Positions 10,861-22,470 are shown, counted from the stretch's first letter. The stretch is 64,000 bases of DNA from Sweltsa coloradensis (GCA_024449915.1 JAMZAV010001844.1:62001-126000); one strand, 5' to 3'. Notes: a model not told the origin generated them from the letters alone. Program-made: numbers and translations.

Positions 10861-11281
10861 CTAGGAAAACGCTTAAGTCCCGCCGCGTTGTTGGATGAGC
10901 GTAATTGGTGAATTGAGCTGCCATGTGTTTTGCGGATTTTCTGTTGTTCTGTGAAAAAAACAGAATTTTGTTGAAATTTTTTTAAAATTAAATCAAATTA
11001 AATAAAAAATTAACTTATTTTTTTTAATTAATCGTAATTTTAAAAAAGTGAAAAATCATTACAATCGGATAAAGCATGTAGGTATTATAAGTCGAAGAAA
11101 TTTTTTAAAAATCGAAAAAAATCGTAAAATTGCGATTTTCATGAGTAATAATTTTTCGATTGCGCTCAAAAACGTGGCAGCTCTTAGTTCAGAGATTTCG
11201 AAGGCCTCCATAAAATTTCATCGCAATCGGAGTATCGGTTTAGCCGGAATCGTGTTAACAGACAGACAAAAATACAGAAAG

Positions 11282-11318
<37 letters not shown>

Positions 11319-11390
11319 CCGGATTTTTTTTCTCCAGTGTAGTGAAATGGAATCTTCGCTTCGCTCGCTACGCTCGCTACGCTCATCCAA
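10861..11390 (+). mobile_element. Family C element, copy 1
   Basis: Starts CTAGGAAAACGCTTAAGTCC and ends CGCTACGCTCATCCAA. GGATGAGCG, 35 bases inside the left end, is the inverse of CGCTCATCC at the right end. A long A-run (about 11282-11316) precedes the 3' part. It is shorter than copy 2 through an internal deletion. It belongs to the subfamily with GTAATTGGTGAATTGAGC and carries no gene. Confidence 0.8.
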
Positions 11391-12775
11391 TAATCCACAA
11401 TGCTCAATCTTTGCTGTCCATGATCTGTCAAAACAAAACATAAACATAGCACATTCTGCTACGGATAATATTACAGAGCGTGTTCGGAGCGCTCCAGATT
11501 ATTTTTAAAACACACGCAGGGATATAAGATGGTGGTTTGTTTACATCAGGTGAGAAGACCCAGCTAACAGCAGCTTAGCATAAGTATCTAGTGGACCCTG
11601 CTATATCCTACCATGATCCTATCCTATCCCACTATATCAGTATCGCCACTACGAAATTATGCGCAGTATTCCTGGACTACATCACTTTTAATTGTATATT
11701 TCTAATATCTTTATAAGAATCTTTTTCAAACTGAAGATTGAAAAAGGCAATACCAAAAATCAAAATGAAATCATTTGGAAACAAAACGATTGTGATTAAT
11801 TTCTGCTTTCGAAAACAAAGACAAAGCAGCACAACATAATATATTTTTAAAATCGTTTGAATGGGAGAATTGGTTAAACAATCGTGAACGAATCGAATAA
11901 CAATCCCCATCCAGCCATCTGTCAGATTTGTGGAATCTTCATCAATCCTGCTGTTTGCTATACCCTACTAAATAAGATTTTTACGATGTGTTGTGTAATG
12001 TGTATGTTTACGATTAAAAAGAACTACGAAATGTGATAATAAACTAAAACTATAATATCTATCTACCCATAGCTACTGGGGTTGAATATGAATTCTTTAT
12101 TGTTTGCGTTATAATCTGTCAAGTAAAAGCTGAAAACCCCATCAAGAGGTTTACGATTTAGCTCGCTATAAAAGTTCTTATTTTGAGATTTCATTACGTA
12201 TCCAAAACAATAAACTTGAGAATCAAAAAGACAAAATGTCTTGACATTATTTCGTGCCACTGTCTGCAAGTACATCACCCTTTCTTCAATGTGTGTGTGT
12301 GTGTGGGCGAAATGAAATGAAATGGGGCGAAGGACTCAGACAATTGGAAAATGATATCCAATCAGCTCCAGACGTTCTTGCTAATTCAATATAAAGTAAT
12401 TGAGGAAAAAAGGAAATTCAGTACGTTATTTTGTCATCTGCAGCTTTGCCTTTATTATCGCCTTCATTTACTATTTAATTATTCTTCATTTTACTTGCAA
12501 TTGTTACGATCGTACTATACGTATCCCGTAGGCGTAGACCATATTTTGGGCAAAAATACCCTACCAATTATAATAAGATATTTAACTTTAAAGCCATACG
12601 CCTCCCCACATAATCCCTCCTGTAATTTTCCTCCCTTTTACTCAATAAATTATACTTTTTCCTTTTTGTTACATTTAAAATGTTATATAATAATTAATGT
12701 AATGTATTAAAATTACGTTCCTCTTTGAAAACTTGAGCAAATTGAGCTTTTTTGGGTAGTATAGACAAAAGTATA
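11391..12775. other. Unique DNA carried between two family C copies
   Basis: This 1.39 kb segment is neither LINE nor family C. With both flanking C copies it sits in the LINE RT gene as one block, so it probably travelled with them. It holds one exon-like stretch on the minus strand (12063-12262). No other feature is recognised. Confidence 0.6.
12063..12262 (-). CDS. Exon-like open frame with a 3' splice site, partial
   Basis: On the minus strand GATGTACTTGCAG, a good splice acceptor, ends about base 12263. It is followed by an uninterrupted frame of about 65 codons ending in TAG at 12063-12065. The frame contains VKTFCLFDSQVYCFGYVMKS and GVFSFYLTDYN and does not resemble any transposon protein I recognise. 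It looks like the last exon of a host gene copied into the mobile block. No family is recognised; chance is possible, since 65 open codons are not rare in AT-rich DNA. Confidence 0.3.
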
Positions 12776-13441
12776 CTAGGAAAACGCTTAAGTCCCGCCG
12801 CGTTGTTGGATGAGCGTAATTGGTGAATTGAGCTGCCATGTGTTTTGCGGATTTTCTGTTGTTCTGTGAAAAAAACAGAACTTTGTTGAAATTTTTTTAA
12901 AATTAAATCAAATTAAATAAAAAATTAACTATTTTTTTTTAAATTAATCGTAATTTTAAAAAAAGGAAAAAATCGTAATTATTTTCATAAGAAATAATTA
13001 TTCGATTACGCACAAATTTTACACGAATATATTAATTCTTAAAATTAAGGTTCTGTGAAAAAAATCATTATAATCGGATAAAGCATGTAGGTGTTATAAG
13101 CAGAAGAAATTAAAAAAATCGTAAAATTGCGATTTTCATGAGAAATAATTATTTGATTACGCTCAAATTTCACACGAATATATCAATTCATAAAATTAAA
13201 GTTCTGTGAAAAAATCATTACAATCGGATAAAGCATGTAGGAGTTATAAGTCGAAGAAATTTTTTAAAAATCGAAAAAAAATCGTAAAACTGCGATTTTC
13301 ATGAGTAATAATTTTTCGATTGCGCTCAAAAACGTGGCAGCTCTTAGTTCAGAGATTTCGAAGGCCTCCATAAAATTTCATCGCAATCGGAGTATCGGTT
13401 TAGCCGGAATCGTGTTAACAGACAGACAAAAATACAGAAAG

Positions 13442-13472
<31 letters not shown>

Positions 13473-13547
13473 ATTCCGGATTTTTTCTCCAGTGTACAGT
13501 GAAATGGAATCTTCGCTTCGCTCGCTACGCTCGCTACGCTCATCCAA
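12776..13547 (+). mobile_element. Family C element, copy 2
   Basis: Same ends as copy 1 and the same subfamily. Bases 12960-13300 contain a repeated unit (GGATAAAGCATGTAGG... GAAATAATTATT) missing from copy 1. Its right end CATCCAA abuts the resumed LINE RT gene exactly. Confidence 0.85.
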
Positions 13548-14042
13548 AAATGTAAAATCATTACCTTTGCTGATGACACTGTCCTCATATTCTCAAGCGA
13601 TAACTGGAAAACCACATATGAAATTGCCGACAGCGAAATGATAAAAATAATGAAAAAACACTTTCAATATCCTACATTACTGCTGTACAGTGAAAGCAAA
13701 ATGCTTGACATTCGAAAGCTGTATGCGAAAAATCTCCTAAAGTTTGTTCATACCAATCTTAACAGTTTTAGAAAAATATCTCATCAATCACTAACAAGAG
13801 AAAACCATAAACACAATCTTATAATTCCAAGAGTAAACAAAACTCTATCACAGAAGCAAGTTGCTTTCTTGGGTCCAAAATTGTATAACCATGTACCACC
13901 AGAAATAAGAAATAGCTCAATATCTATTTTCAATAATAAAATACACAAGTGGATTTACTCTTTACCGATTAATAAGCTGGAGGAAATATTAACTCTCAAA
14001 GCCCGCGGTTTTCGAAAAAGACTGTTTAAAATTAAAAATTAA
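13548..14042 (+). pseudogene. LINE ORF2, RT catalytic box and C-terminus (second part)
   Basis: Resumes as AAATGTAAAATCATTACC, encoding KIITFADDTVLIFSS with the second catalytic Asp pair. Joining 10860 to 13548 keeps the reading frame. Soon after IADSEMIKIMKKHF it jumps to YPTLLLYSESKMLD and ends with VAFLGPKLYNHVPPEIRN, the usual last segment of CR1/L2-like ORF2. Roughly 100-150 residues of the thumb/connection are missing at about 13665, so there is an internal deletion besides the C insertion. Confidence 0.8.
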
Positions 14043-14600
14043 ATTTAAAAAACCTGGCTAAGAACGAATAAAAAATAAGCCTTAAATGTCACGTGTGTCT
14101 CATTTGCTTTTCCCCTGATCCTTAAATCAAAATTATGTTTAAGTCCTCTTTCCTTATATGGCAGATAGTTAATTCTCATTCTATTTTCTTTTTCCTAAAA
14201 GCTGATCCGAAAGTTAAAAAATTTTTTTCAAATTTTTGCTGTTCATATTTGTTTAATTAGTTATATAAATATACAATATATGGTTTGTATTTTTTTAGAC
14301 ACTTTTTTTTTTTAGGTTTTTTTCACTAATTAAATCATTGTCAAATTATACATTAAATTATATTCATAATTATGTCAATTAAATAATTGAAATAATGGTT
14401 TTACTACAAAATTTACACTCTTGTACTAAAAACTAAAAAGTAGAATTTTTTTAGTTTTTAGTTTTAGCTATAGTAAAAAATAAATTAATTAATAAAGACA
14501 CTATTGTAAATGGGTAACCACGAACAAAAATTTTTCCTATGTGGTTCCCCAAACTTACCAAAAAAAAAAACTACCTTTTAAAAAATGTATCTATATGTTT
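14043..14600 (+). mobile_element. LINE 3' UTR with terminal hairpin
   Basis: AT-rich tail after the ORF2 stop. At 14513-14551 GGGTAACCAC and GTGGTTCCCC form a 10-base stem (one mismatch), as expected for the RT-recognised 3' end of this kind of LINE. An AATTGAA-like run follows at 14608-14634. The exact end is not determined. Confidence 0.5.
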
Positions 14601-16290
14601 TCTTAAAAAATTGAATTGAAATTAAATTGAATCTGCTGATTAGCATACTGTGTGAGTTGTAACAGCAGTCGCGGAAGGGGGCCCCTGTAGCCTCGTCGGT
14701 GGTGCGTGAACTGGCCTCTCTGGCCCGGGCAGGGGTTCATTCTGGGGTTTTGCAAAAGACGTCGCCAGCGTTCGCTATTTGGTGCATCCGCACATGCGAA
14801 CCCTTTTGCCCCCCTTACCAGCGAAACCCCCAAAGTTTTGGGGTAAGATACTCCTCCCCAAATTTCCTCTGACCAAAAAAAATCTTCGAGTCGCGCCCGG
14901 GGCCAGGGGGAAATTAAACCTTTTTCGGGGGGGTCAAGGGCTCTTTGAAGGGCGGTAATGACTGCATAGGTCCCAAATGCATGCGTATCCTTTACACCAA
15001 TAAAAAAACCACCCCCTTGGCGAACGTTCCCGGGTTTAAATGTTTAGCTCAATGCCCGCTTCGTGACCGAACCTGGGGTCCAAAAAAAAATGTCTATGAA
15101 CTTCCAGTGTGATCGCCACCCCTTGGGGAAAATGAAAATTTTTTGATAAAAATATTGATCGTGCGTTGCTGGGTACCTGGTCGATTTGGCAGCCATCGTC
15201 GCTCCGGCCACCCCGCCCAAAAACTGGCCCCACAATGTTTTAAAAAACCTTCCCCAACGTTCTAATCAACCCAGTAGGACTCTAATTCCCTCAGCCCAAG
15301 TAAGAAAAGTTACGGAGCATTCTTCACTATAAAATGGGCGGTAGAACCCAGGGATGTTAAAAAACCCGCAACCAAAAACCGGAACATGCCCGGATGCCAA
15401 CCATATAAAAAACCCACCGATTCGAATTTCTGTTACCATCCTTTTTGTTTTCTGTAACTTGGGCCCTAGCAAACGAGCGAGTTGGGGGAACACGAAAAAT
15501 GCTTTCTAGTTTTCACTTCCCCCCCTCATAATGCCATTATTGGGTCCCAATCATTTGAAACCGACAATATGGTCCACGCTGCATCTGTACAGAAAAAACA
15601 ATACAGGCAAAGCCTAGGGCTAGATGAATAGCAATACATGCATTGACACATCACTTATGTAGGTATTCCATCCTTGAAGCAAGCCATCTCTTTATTTCAC
15701 AAAACTCCTAGGTCCCTCTCACAGTGACTTGCACCCTAGGGAAGCTTTCTATTCTTGTGTAATGTAAATTAATGTAAGTCTACCTCACCATTAGTCTTCG
15801 CCTTCTGGCTAAACAAAGAGCCAAGTACCGTTTTCACGGAACGAGCTTGAAAAATTTGCAAAATATTGTCACACCAAAACAAGAACATAAATTCTTCTTC
15901 CATTTCTTTCAAAAGTAAATCAAAACGAGAGATACAACGCAACATGGACTAACAAACAACAAGAACAGTTGTTTGTTTACAAATTTAAAAAAAAAACTCT
16001 AGCTACCGCCATCTCGTGGGTTGACAGCTGCATCTGATGCTATTGTACTTTAGTAAGACGGTGAGCGGCCATAAGACATAATTAAAATGGCGCCACTAGT
16101 CTTCATTTACCGCCTTCTTATGGTTTTGACAGTCGACATTCAAAAACGGGCCTGTCCGTAAGTGGGCAGTTGGAAGCATGATAAGCAGGCTTCGGTAGTT
16201 GTTGACAAAATCACTAAGTAGGAGACAGGGTAAGCGAGGCAAGTCACAGAGCAGGCAAGTTTTTAGGGTATAGCAGTCGTAAAAACGATT
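14601..16290. other. Unassigned; 14.82-15.54 kb looks poorly sequenced
   Basis: Between about 14820 and 15540 homopolymers are stretched in every base (CCCC, AAAAAAAAA, GGGGGGG, TTTTTT), unlike the flanks, suggesting low-quality reads. From 15540 to 16290 the sequence is ordinary AT-rich DNA with no recognisable gene or repeat. Confidence 0.4.
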
Positions 16291-16299
16291 AAAGAGTAC

Positions 16300-16545
16300 C
16301 CTGATACTGAAGTGCTCGACGCCGAGCGTTCAGAAACTATAGGGCGCTTCAACCTGTTAGTATATTGCGCCGGTGGTGATAATAAAAGTTGATGAGACGA
16401 GTTAATGGTGTATTTGATGATTAGATTGTTTCCTAAGTGTATATAAGAAAAGAAAATGATGATGATATTTATAGCAAAATAAAGTTATGTATGTGAATGG
16501 ATATAAATAAATTTTAAAAATATGTACCGGTAATATGGGGTGATT
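16300..16545 (-). mobile_element. LINE 3' end, module B
   Basis: GATACTGAAGTGCTCGACGCC and AGAAACTATAGGGCGCTTCAACC match 3.83-3.96 kb closely; the rest is B 3' UTR. Confidence 0.75.
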
Positions 16546-16558
16546 TATTTTCTATTGT

Positions 16559-16932
16559 TTTGGATTAAAGACGCGTCAACCGTAAGGTCATAATGCAGCA
16601 ACTCTAACCAAGGGGGTGGGAGGGAGGAAGGGCCCATGCTGGTCAGAACCAGCCACGGGTAAGAGGAGGAAAGGGATTCTCACGTCGCGGGCGTCATTGT
16701 CTTTGTCACCGTTTGTGGTGTACATGTCGTCATAGGCGTCGAGGAGTCGTCAAGGGAAGGGGACAACGGTCCCCCGGCGACGATTGCCAGAAGCTCGCCT
16801 CTCGATTCGGGGAATAATATTCTACACTTCATACTAGCTGATGTTTGCGAGGTGGACTTTTTTTCTTGAATCGCCTTGTACGATTAGCAGAGCCATGCTC
16901 TGGGCAAAATTCTACCCCGGGCCCAGACGGGG
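16559..16932 (-). mobile_element. SINE-like module A, full length
   Basis: One of the most complete copies, from TTTTGGATTAAAGACGCGTC to CCCCGGGCCCAGACGGGGG. Minus-strand reading gives the GC-rich palindromic head, TTTGCCCAGAGCATGGCTC (A-box-like), TCGTACAAGGCGATTC, a GAC/GAT-rich core, the TGGCTGGTTCTGACCAGC hairpin and a LINE-like tail. Confidence 0.85.
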
Positions 16933-16937
16933 GCCAG

Positions 16938-17160
16938 GAACTAGGGCGCGTCAACCGGTTAGGATATTGTGCACCGCCTTTCACATTTGAAGTAAATAAA
17001 TAGTATATTTTTATTAGTATTTGGTATAAAATAAATAAAAATAAAACGTATTGAGAGTCAACCCACTCAGTTTTAAAACTTATTTGCAGTGGGGGAAAGC
17101 AAACAAAAATTACAACCTGTGTCACGTGTTGTTGGGTGGATACTTGCTGCTTCAAAATAA
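16938..17160 (-). repeat. Tail-like start plus fragment of unit D
   Basis: AACTAGGGCGCGTCAACCGG is a hybrid of the A and B tails. It leads into CAACCCACTCAG and GCAGTGGGGGAAAGCAAAC, the part of the intron-3 SINE (inverted) that follows unit D. Confidence 0.6.
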
Positions 17161-17261
17161 GTTTGTCGTAACTTTAAAACAAAGCTGTCTCGTTTAACAA
17201 ACCATGTTTTTTTAGTTTCATTGAGATGCCCAATTAAATACGACATTAGAAACCAGGGCGA

Positions 17262-17328
17262 TTCAACTAGTCAGGTCATATTGCGCAGGATGTTTTATGT
17301 TTTTTTGAGTTTATGGTGTGTTTAATAA
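17262..17328 (-). mobile_element. Module B, part 1, interrupted by family C
   Basis: B reads up to GGTGTGTTTAATA, stops at 17328 and continues after the C element at 17943-17985 (TGATATGTTTTCTTAGTATAC). Uninterrupted B copies show both parts joined, giving the empty site. Confidence 0.7.
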
Positions 17329-17942
17329 CTAGGAAAACGCTAAAGTCCCGTCGCGTTGATGGATGAGCTTTTTTGTAAGTTTTTAATTTGCGTGGGATCT
17401 TTTACTTATCAAGGCATTTTGAAACGCCTTTTTTTTTTTTTTTTTTGTTTTTTTGGTAGGTGACTTTTGTCAAGTATTCTATTATTTGTTAATTGTGAAT
17501 GAAATATATCAAAAAACTTAATTCTAAACCTTATTTATATGGTTTCTGGAAATGTTTTAAACTTTTCTTTCAAAAAGCAATACATCCCACTATATACCTA
17601 ATGTCCATGTGAAATATGAACGTTCTAGCCCCACCCGTTGGTTATTCCTCGGACAAATGTCACGGAAAAATATCGCACTTAATCCCCGAAAAAAAATCGT
17701 AAAAGTACTGATATATGAGAAAACTTATCGATGAGACCCAAAAACGTGGCACGTCTTAAGTTCAGAGAGGGTTGTCGAAGGTACCTCAAAATTTCATCAA
17801 GATCGAATATGCGTTTGCCCGGAGTCGTGCGAACAAACAGACAGAAAAACCAAAAACAAAAGAACATAAAAACATTGGAGCTAAACTTTTTTCAGGGGTC
17901 AGTGGAAATGAAAGTTTTCGCTTCGCTCGTACGCTCATCCAA
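17329..17942 (+). mobile_element. Family C element, copy 3
   Basis: CTAGGAAAACGCTAAAGTCC to ACGCTCATCCAA, of the subfamily with TTTTTGTAAG/TTTGCGTGGG after the left inverted repeat. It contains the AACAAACAGACAGAAA box shared by all copies. Inserted in a B module. Confidence 0.85.
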
Positions 17943-17985
17943 TGATATGTTTTCTTAGTATACAAAGGAAACGAGAGTGCGCGTA

Positions 17986-20089
17986 TTTTTAAAAAAAATG
18001 AATTATTTCACAATTTCCCCCTCTAGTTCTAATAAAAAATAATTTACCTTTGAAGTTTTGGTTCGTTGAAAATGTTTAAAGTCGATCCGTTGAAACTGCT
18101 CGTGTGAAAATTTGGCTGAAAATTCATAATATTTACCTTAATAGATGTTGCTTTTTAATAAAACAACAAGCAAAAATGGGTTGACCAGCTTACTCAGGAG
18201 ATTTTTCGAATAAAAATAAGTAAACCCCCTATCACTTAACATTGTAAGCGAGCAAAAAACCCGAACTTTCCGACCAAAAAGGCACTACAGTACACGAACC
18301 GCAAGTCAAATATGACAAAATTATGTATCAAATTGCAGGTAATTAAAACACTGAAAAAAAAATAGTATTTGGAAAAATACATGTTACCATACTGGTATCT
18401 TTCATATTTTACGTTCCAAAGTCAACATATTGGAGACAAACCAGGAGAAACAGTGAAGGCTTGGCAAGCTGCGTGACGCCTGTCTTCGGAACCGCGCTCG
18501 ACGGACCAAATGATAGGAAAACTCCGTTGTAACGTAGTATAGGGAGCGAAAATTTAAAAAAATTGGTTGGCTGCCTCTCAGTATTACAAACAACGTCGTT
18601 CGAAGTTTCCTAAAACGTTAAAAAAAAGTCGTAAAAAACTGTTTTACAATTAAAACTAAGATAACAAATATTTTTTTTTTTAATAGGCCTATCACAGAAT
18701 AAGCGCAAGTTTTAAGTAATTATTATTGCGGGACCTTCACCAAAATCATTACAATTTTTAGTATTATTATTTTAATTGGGGACATTTTTCCCATATTGAA
18801 AGATTCGTTCTACATATGGCACAAATTTATTATGTATGTAATTTAGGGCCTTTGTAGATTATTGGAGAAATTTCATATTTAAAAAACTAAATTATGGGCC
18901 TCCCCCCAGTGCCAGGCTGAAGCCGGTCAAAGCAAAATACTTTGATACACATACACCCAAAACTAGCTCTATAGCCCAAACGTTGAGGGAAGAAGGTCTT
19001 TGGATTCGAGTAATTTTTAAATGAAAAGTTATATAAATCGAACCCGTTATCGATAAGAAGTAAACAATAATGATTGGGATCAATAAAAAAGGTAAAAGAC
19101 TTCCACATCCGGGACTCGAACCGGCGACCTTTCGCTAACCAAAACGAGCGCGCTAACCGTTGGACAACTGCGACAACAGAGCATAGGTGGTCCATAGCGA
19201 TTCCGTCCGCTTCTTTCAACCCAGCAGATATGCACGCCGACTCAAGCGAGCGTAAAAGTTTTGTGATGGCAATTAGGACACTTTTAATATTTTAAAGTTA
19301 CTGCCAATATTTCTCGATTGTAATTGGACGGGGGGTTCCTGCTTTTTTTGTACATAGCATGTGTATGCAACTACTGTGTACTTTGGTATGAAAACACTTT
19401 CTAAAGTGGCAGTTTTCTCGACGCATCCACACTATATCAGAATGAGAAGGCAGCCCGTGCCCATGTTGCCAAGCCAAAATACCAGGTTGGCAAACTCTCA
19501 AGAAAAAGTTCCAAAACTATTGCATGTATATTTATTGTTAATATTTACATGAAGAATCATATTGAATGTTGAATTTTAACCAACTTCAAATTATTCGTCC
19601 ATTCTAGCCCCATTAGCCTAATTTAGTGATAAAACGTGTATTTGATGGGGACTTCGAATTTCCGAGGTGGCAAATACTTAACTAGTCAGTTAGCAACTGT
19701 ACCAATAAAAAGTGTAAATAAATAGGTTTTCCTAAAATGTAGCAATTAAAAATAAATTAATACTTACAGTAGTAAAATTAAAATACAGTTGTAAGAATTA
19801 TCTGATATAAAAAATTTACTAAATAGGCCCATTTATAAGCTGTTACTGAATAATAATATTAAAACTCTTGAGTCCGCTGTACCACTCGCTGGGAGCCACT
19901 TAAGTTGTATCTGTGCGGACGCAAAAATGAAGCGTCGGCGTGTTCATAGCGTACGCGACGCGATGAAGTTGCGAACGAAATGTTGAGAATCAAGCTTCAA
20001 AAATGATAGCTGTGGGTGTTGGTAATCGAATGTATGCGTGAACCTTGGCCACCCCGTTTGAGCCCACAATTTTGCCTATCGGAACGATA
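17986..20089. other. Unassigned AT-rich DNA
   Basis: No transposon box, splice pattern or long frame is convincing. A tRNA-like sequence lies at 19100-19176. GAGTCCGCTGTACCACTCGC and the following 200 bases near 19870 are more GC-rich but unrecognised. Confidence 0.4.
19100..19176 (-). tRNA. tRNA-like sequence, probably a SINE head or pseudogene
   Basis: On the minus strand GTTGTCCAACGGTTAGCGCG resembles a D arm and CCGGTTCGAGTCCCGG a T arm, with a perfect B box GGTTCGAGTCC (plus 19112-19122). The anticodon stem is poor and the acceptor ends do not pair, so I do not assign an amino acid or claim function. Confidence 0.4.
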
Positions 20090-20094
20090 TATTG

Positions 20095-20345
20095 TGGCAG
20101 ATGAAAAACCAAACCAAACAAGGCCTAGGTCTAGACGACTACACCGATGATCAAAAACAATTGGTTGTTATAATCACTAAGAAATCAACGCCCAACAAAT
20201 CCACGTCCAAAATAGACAGAACTTCTTCGTGTGTAACCAACACTAATATTGATTAAAATACCTTCTTCAGAATTACAAAATGAAATTTAATTTAGTCCAG
20301 AGACAATGAAACAGACTGGAAAAATGCGCAATGCGGACAAGGACC
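20095..20345. repeat. Third, diverged copy of a duplicated segment
   Basis: AAGGCCTAGGTCTAGACGAC, AATCAACGCCCAACAAATCC and GTGTAACCAACACTAAT match 25.37-25.64 and 56.95-57.19 kb in the same order and orientation. Confidence 0.6.
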
Positions 20346-21799
20346 TATCGAATAGGTTCAAGGGTCGTCTTTGTCTTATACTTGGTCTTGCTTCGTATCT
20401 TGGTTGATTCCTGGTATTGTTTCTAGATTGCTTATCTAGCATTTCGACTGTCTGAGTTAATCGATCTATCTAATCGCTGGATGTGAATTTTCGACGTCGA
20501 GAGATCGATGATTGAATCGTGTGATTAAATCAACTGTTGATAGATCGACACTTATCGCATGATGACGATTATTTTCATAAACCACGCCTAGTTACAAACA
20601 TCGCGAGCTTGACACAATTTTCAAACTTTGATACTGTCATCATGTCAATAGAAACCTGTTGTTTGTTTTCAATATTCTAATTTTGGTAGGCATATAAGAA
20701 TGAGTGACTATGTTAGGAAAAGCCTCTGTAAGGCTATATTCTTGCTAAAAACTGCTGCAGGAAGTGAGGGGGGTAAAACTGGAGCGGGAGAAACTGATTA
20801 CAGTCGAGGAGGCAAAGGGGATTGCCTTCGGTCATATCGACGGCGCCAGGGGATTGCCAAGAATAAGCCTATTGAAGTGCTGGTTTAATATAGGCCTAGA
20901 TATTTTGTATGTCTTTTAGCAGCTCAACCAGTTACAGTAGAATGAACTGATTTTAAGTGGGGGTACCAACATTTTGTAACATGAGTTTGACCAGGCCTAG
21001 GCCTAAGCATAGGAAGTTCTTCTCATCTGACTTTAAACTATTTGATGTGATTCTTTTTTTTTATAGATTGAAACAGAGGTAATTATGTTTTATGGATTTT
21101 TAGACCCCCCCCTATTGTGGAGCTATACTAACCGAGATTTTATAATACTCGACGACTCTTCGGGTAACACCAGACAATTCATTTGTTTACCAAAAATGAA
21201 GGCGGAAAAAGGACTAAAAAAAACCCATGGTGGGCTATCGAATTGAGGTAGCAAGCTGAAGAACCTATTTTTTAATTACCATTATATTTGGATGGCTATT
21301 TAAACTTAGGCTACGTAAGTGAAGGCACTTCAAGGTCCGGATAGAAGCCTTGTTAAGTTGTAGGTCTCAAGCCGGGGTGGGATATATTCTTCCATGTATA
21401 CGTACAGCTGTTTTAAGGTCATCTAGCGCTAATATACTAGGCCTGACAAGCGAAAGCCAAATACCTTAGCCTTAAGTTTCAGAAAACCAGGCCTTAGTTG
21501 TTAACAAAAGACGTAGGCCTACTAAGTACAGGTCAAAATAGCCCAACAGGTCTTATTAATTTGGTTCTGTACTTGTATGCATGTGACTATTTAATTGACT
21601 AATATACTAATTCTAGGCCAATGGTATTCCTATACTGGCTGGCCGCAGGGTATGTTTTTCGCGTTGTCGCGCAATGCTTTTTCACTGGCACGTCCACCAC
21701 GCACACTGATATGCAACCAACATTTTAGATCAGACAGTGTAAACTTAGTCCAATGATATAATACGATCTCTCTAGACCCGATTGAGTTGCACGACATCG
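20346..21799. other. Unassigned, with GGCCTA patches
   Basis: Bases 20880-21020 and 21430-21530 carry GGCCTAGG-type motifs. This could be intron-like DNA of the Harbinger copy that follows, but no exon is recognised. Confidence 0.35.
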
Positions 21800-22290
21800 G
21801 ATGGGTTTTGAACATCTTCTGGTAGCCAGTGTTCCGTGTGTGCCAGGCGGCAATTGACGGTTGACAAGCTGAGAAACCACTTGTGCCTATAGCACGCAGA
21901 CCAGTACATCAACCGCCAACTTTACTAACTCGTTAAATCTCCAAGGTGTAGGTGCCACCGAGGGCCTTTATCGACATAAAGCCGGGTTTCCTGGGTCCGT
22001 GCGCGGACATGCGGGTCTGCGCCACAGCTACTTGGGCGCAGTGGCGCCTATCCTCGCGAATGTCATTTATTCTGGGATGTATCAACCCGTTCTGCACCTC
22101 AGATGTATTGTCACTCCATTTCGGGCGCCATTAACCCCGATCAGAGCAACTCACCATTACCACAGCAGAGGCCGTTGCAGTGTGAAAGGGACATTCGGAA
22201 TGATGCAATTGAGGTGGCGGGGCGATTTATACAAAAGCGTTGGAGCGTTAAACTGAGGACCAGTTTAAAGTCATCACAGAATTATTGACG
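21800..22290 (+). pseudogene. Harbinger (HARBI1-like) transposase remnant
   Basis: The frames give AAIDG (about 21847), FIDIKPGF (21967), DMRV, RHSYLG, VTPFRAPLTP (22110-22139), HSRGRC and FGMMQLRWR, in the order of the C-terminal catalytic half of Harbinger DDE transposases. At least one frameshift lies near 22005. The catalytic Glu of the 'VERxFG' box is replaced (VKGTFG) and the 'GDSGY' Asp box is lost, so it cannot be active. These enzymes cut and paste their element with help from a Myb/SANT partner, the kind of protein encoded at 4.1-7.4 kb; whether the two are related is unknown. Confidence 0.7.
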
Positions 22291-22302
22291 GACGGTGAGA
22301 AA

Positions 22303-22470
22303 CTAGGGCGCTTCAACGGTTGGCGTCATATTGTGCCGCCTGCGATATTCAAAGTTAAATGAGTCTATGGGCCGTGTTCCATGATTATATTGTTTATAAA
22401 AGAGTTAAAACATAAAACATATAATGGAGCATGATATTAAAGACGAAAACAAGATTTATTTTAAATTTTA
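22303..22470 (-). mobile_element. LINE 3' end, module B, fused to Penelope DNA
   Basis: GAGAAACTAGGGCGCTTCAACG to TTTTAAATTTTAAATG. The join to the Penelope fragment is at the same point as in the copy at 27443-27600. Confidence 0.7.

Noticed and set aside
11048..11443. 131-codon frame with a poly-lysine run, and its twin at 13301-13555
   Set aside because: The lysines are the A-run inside family C copies; the frame has no conserved domain and is absent from copies with shorter runs.
19100..19176. Functional tRNA gene
   Set aside because: B box is perfect but the acceptor stem does not pair and the anticodon stem is weak; kept only as tRNA-like.
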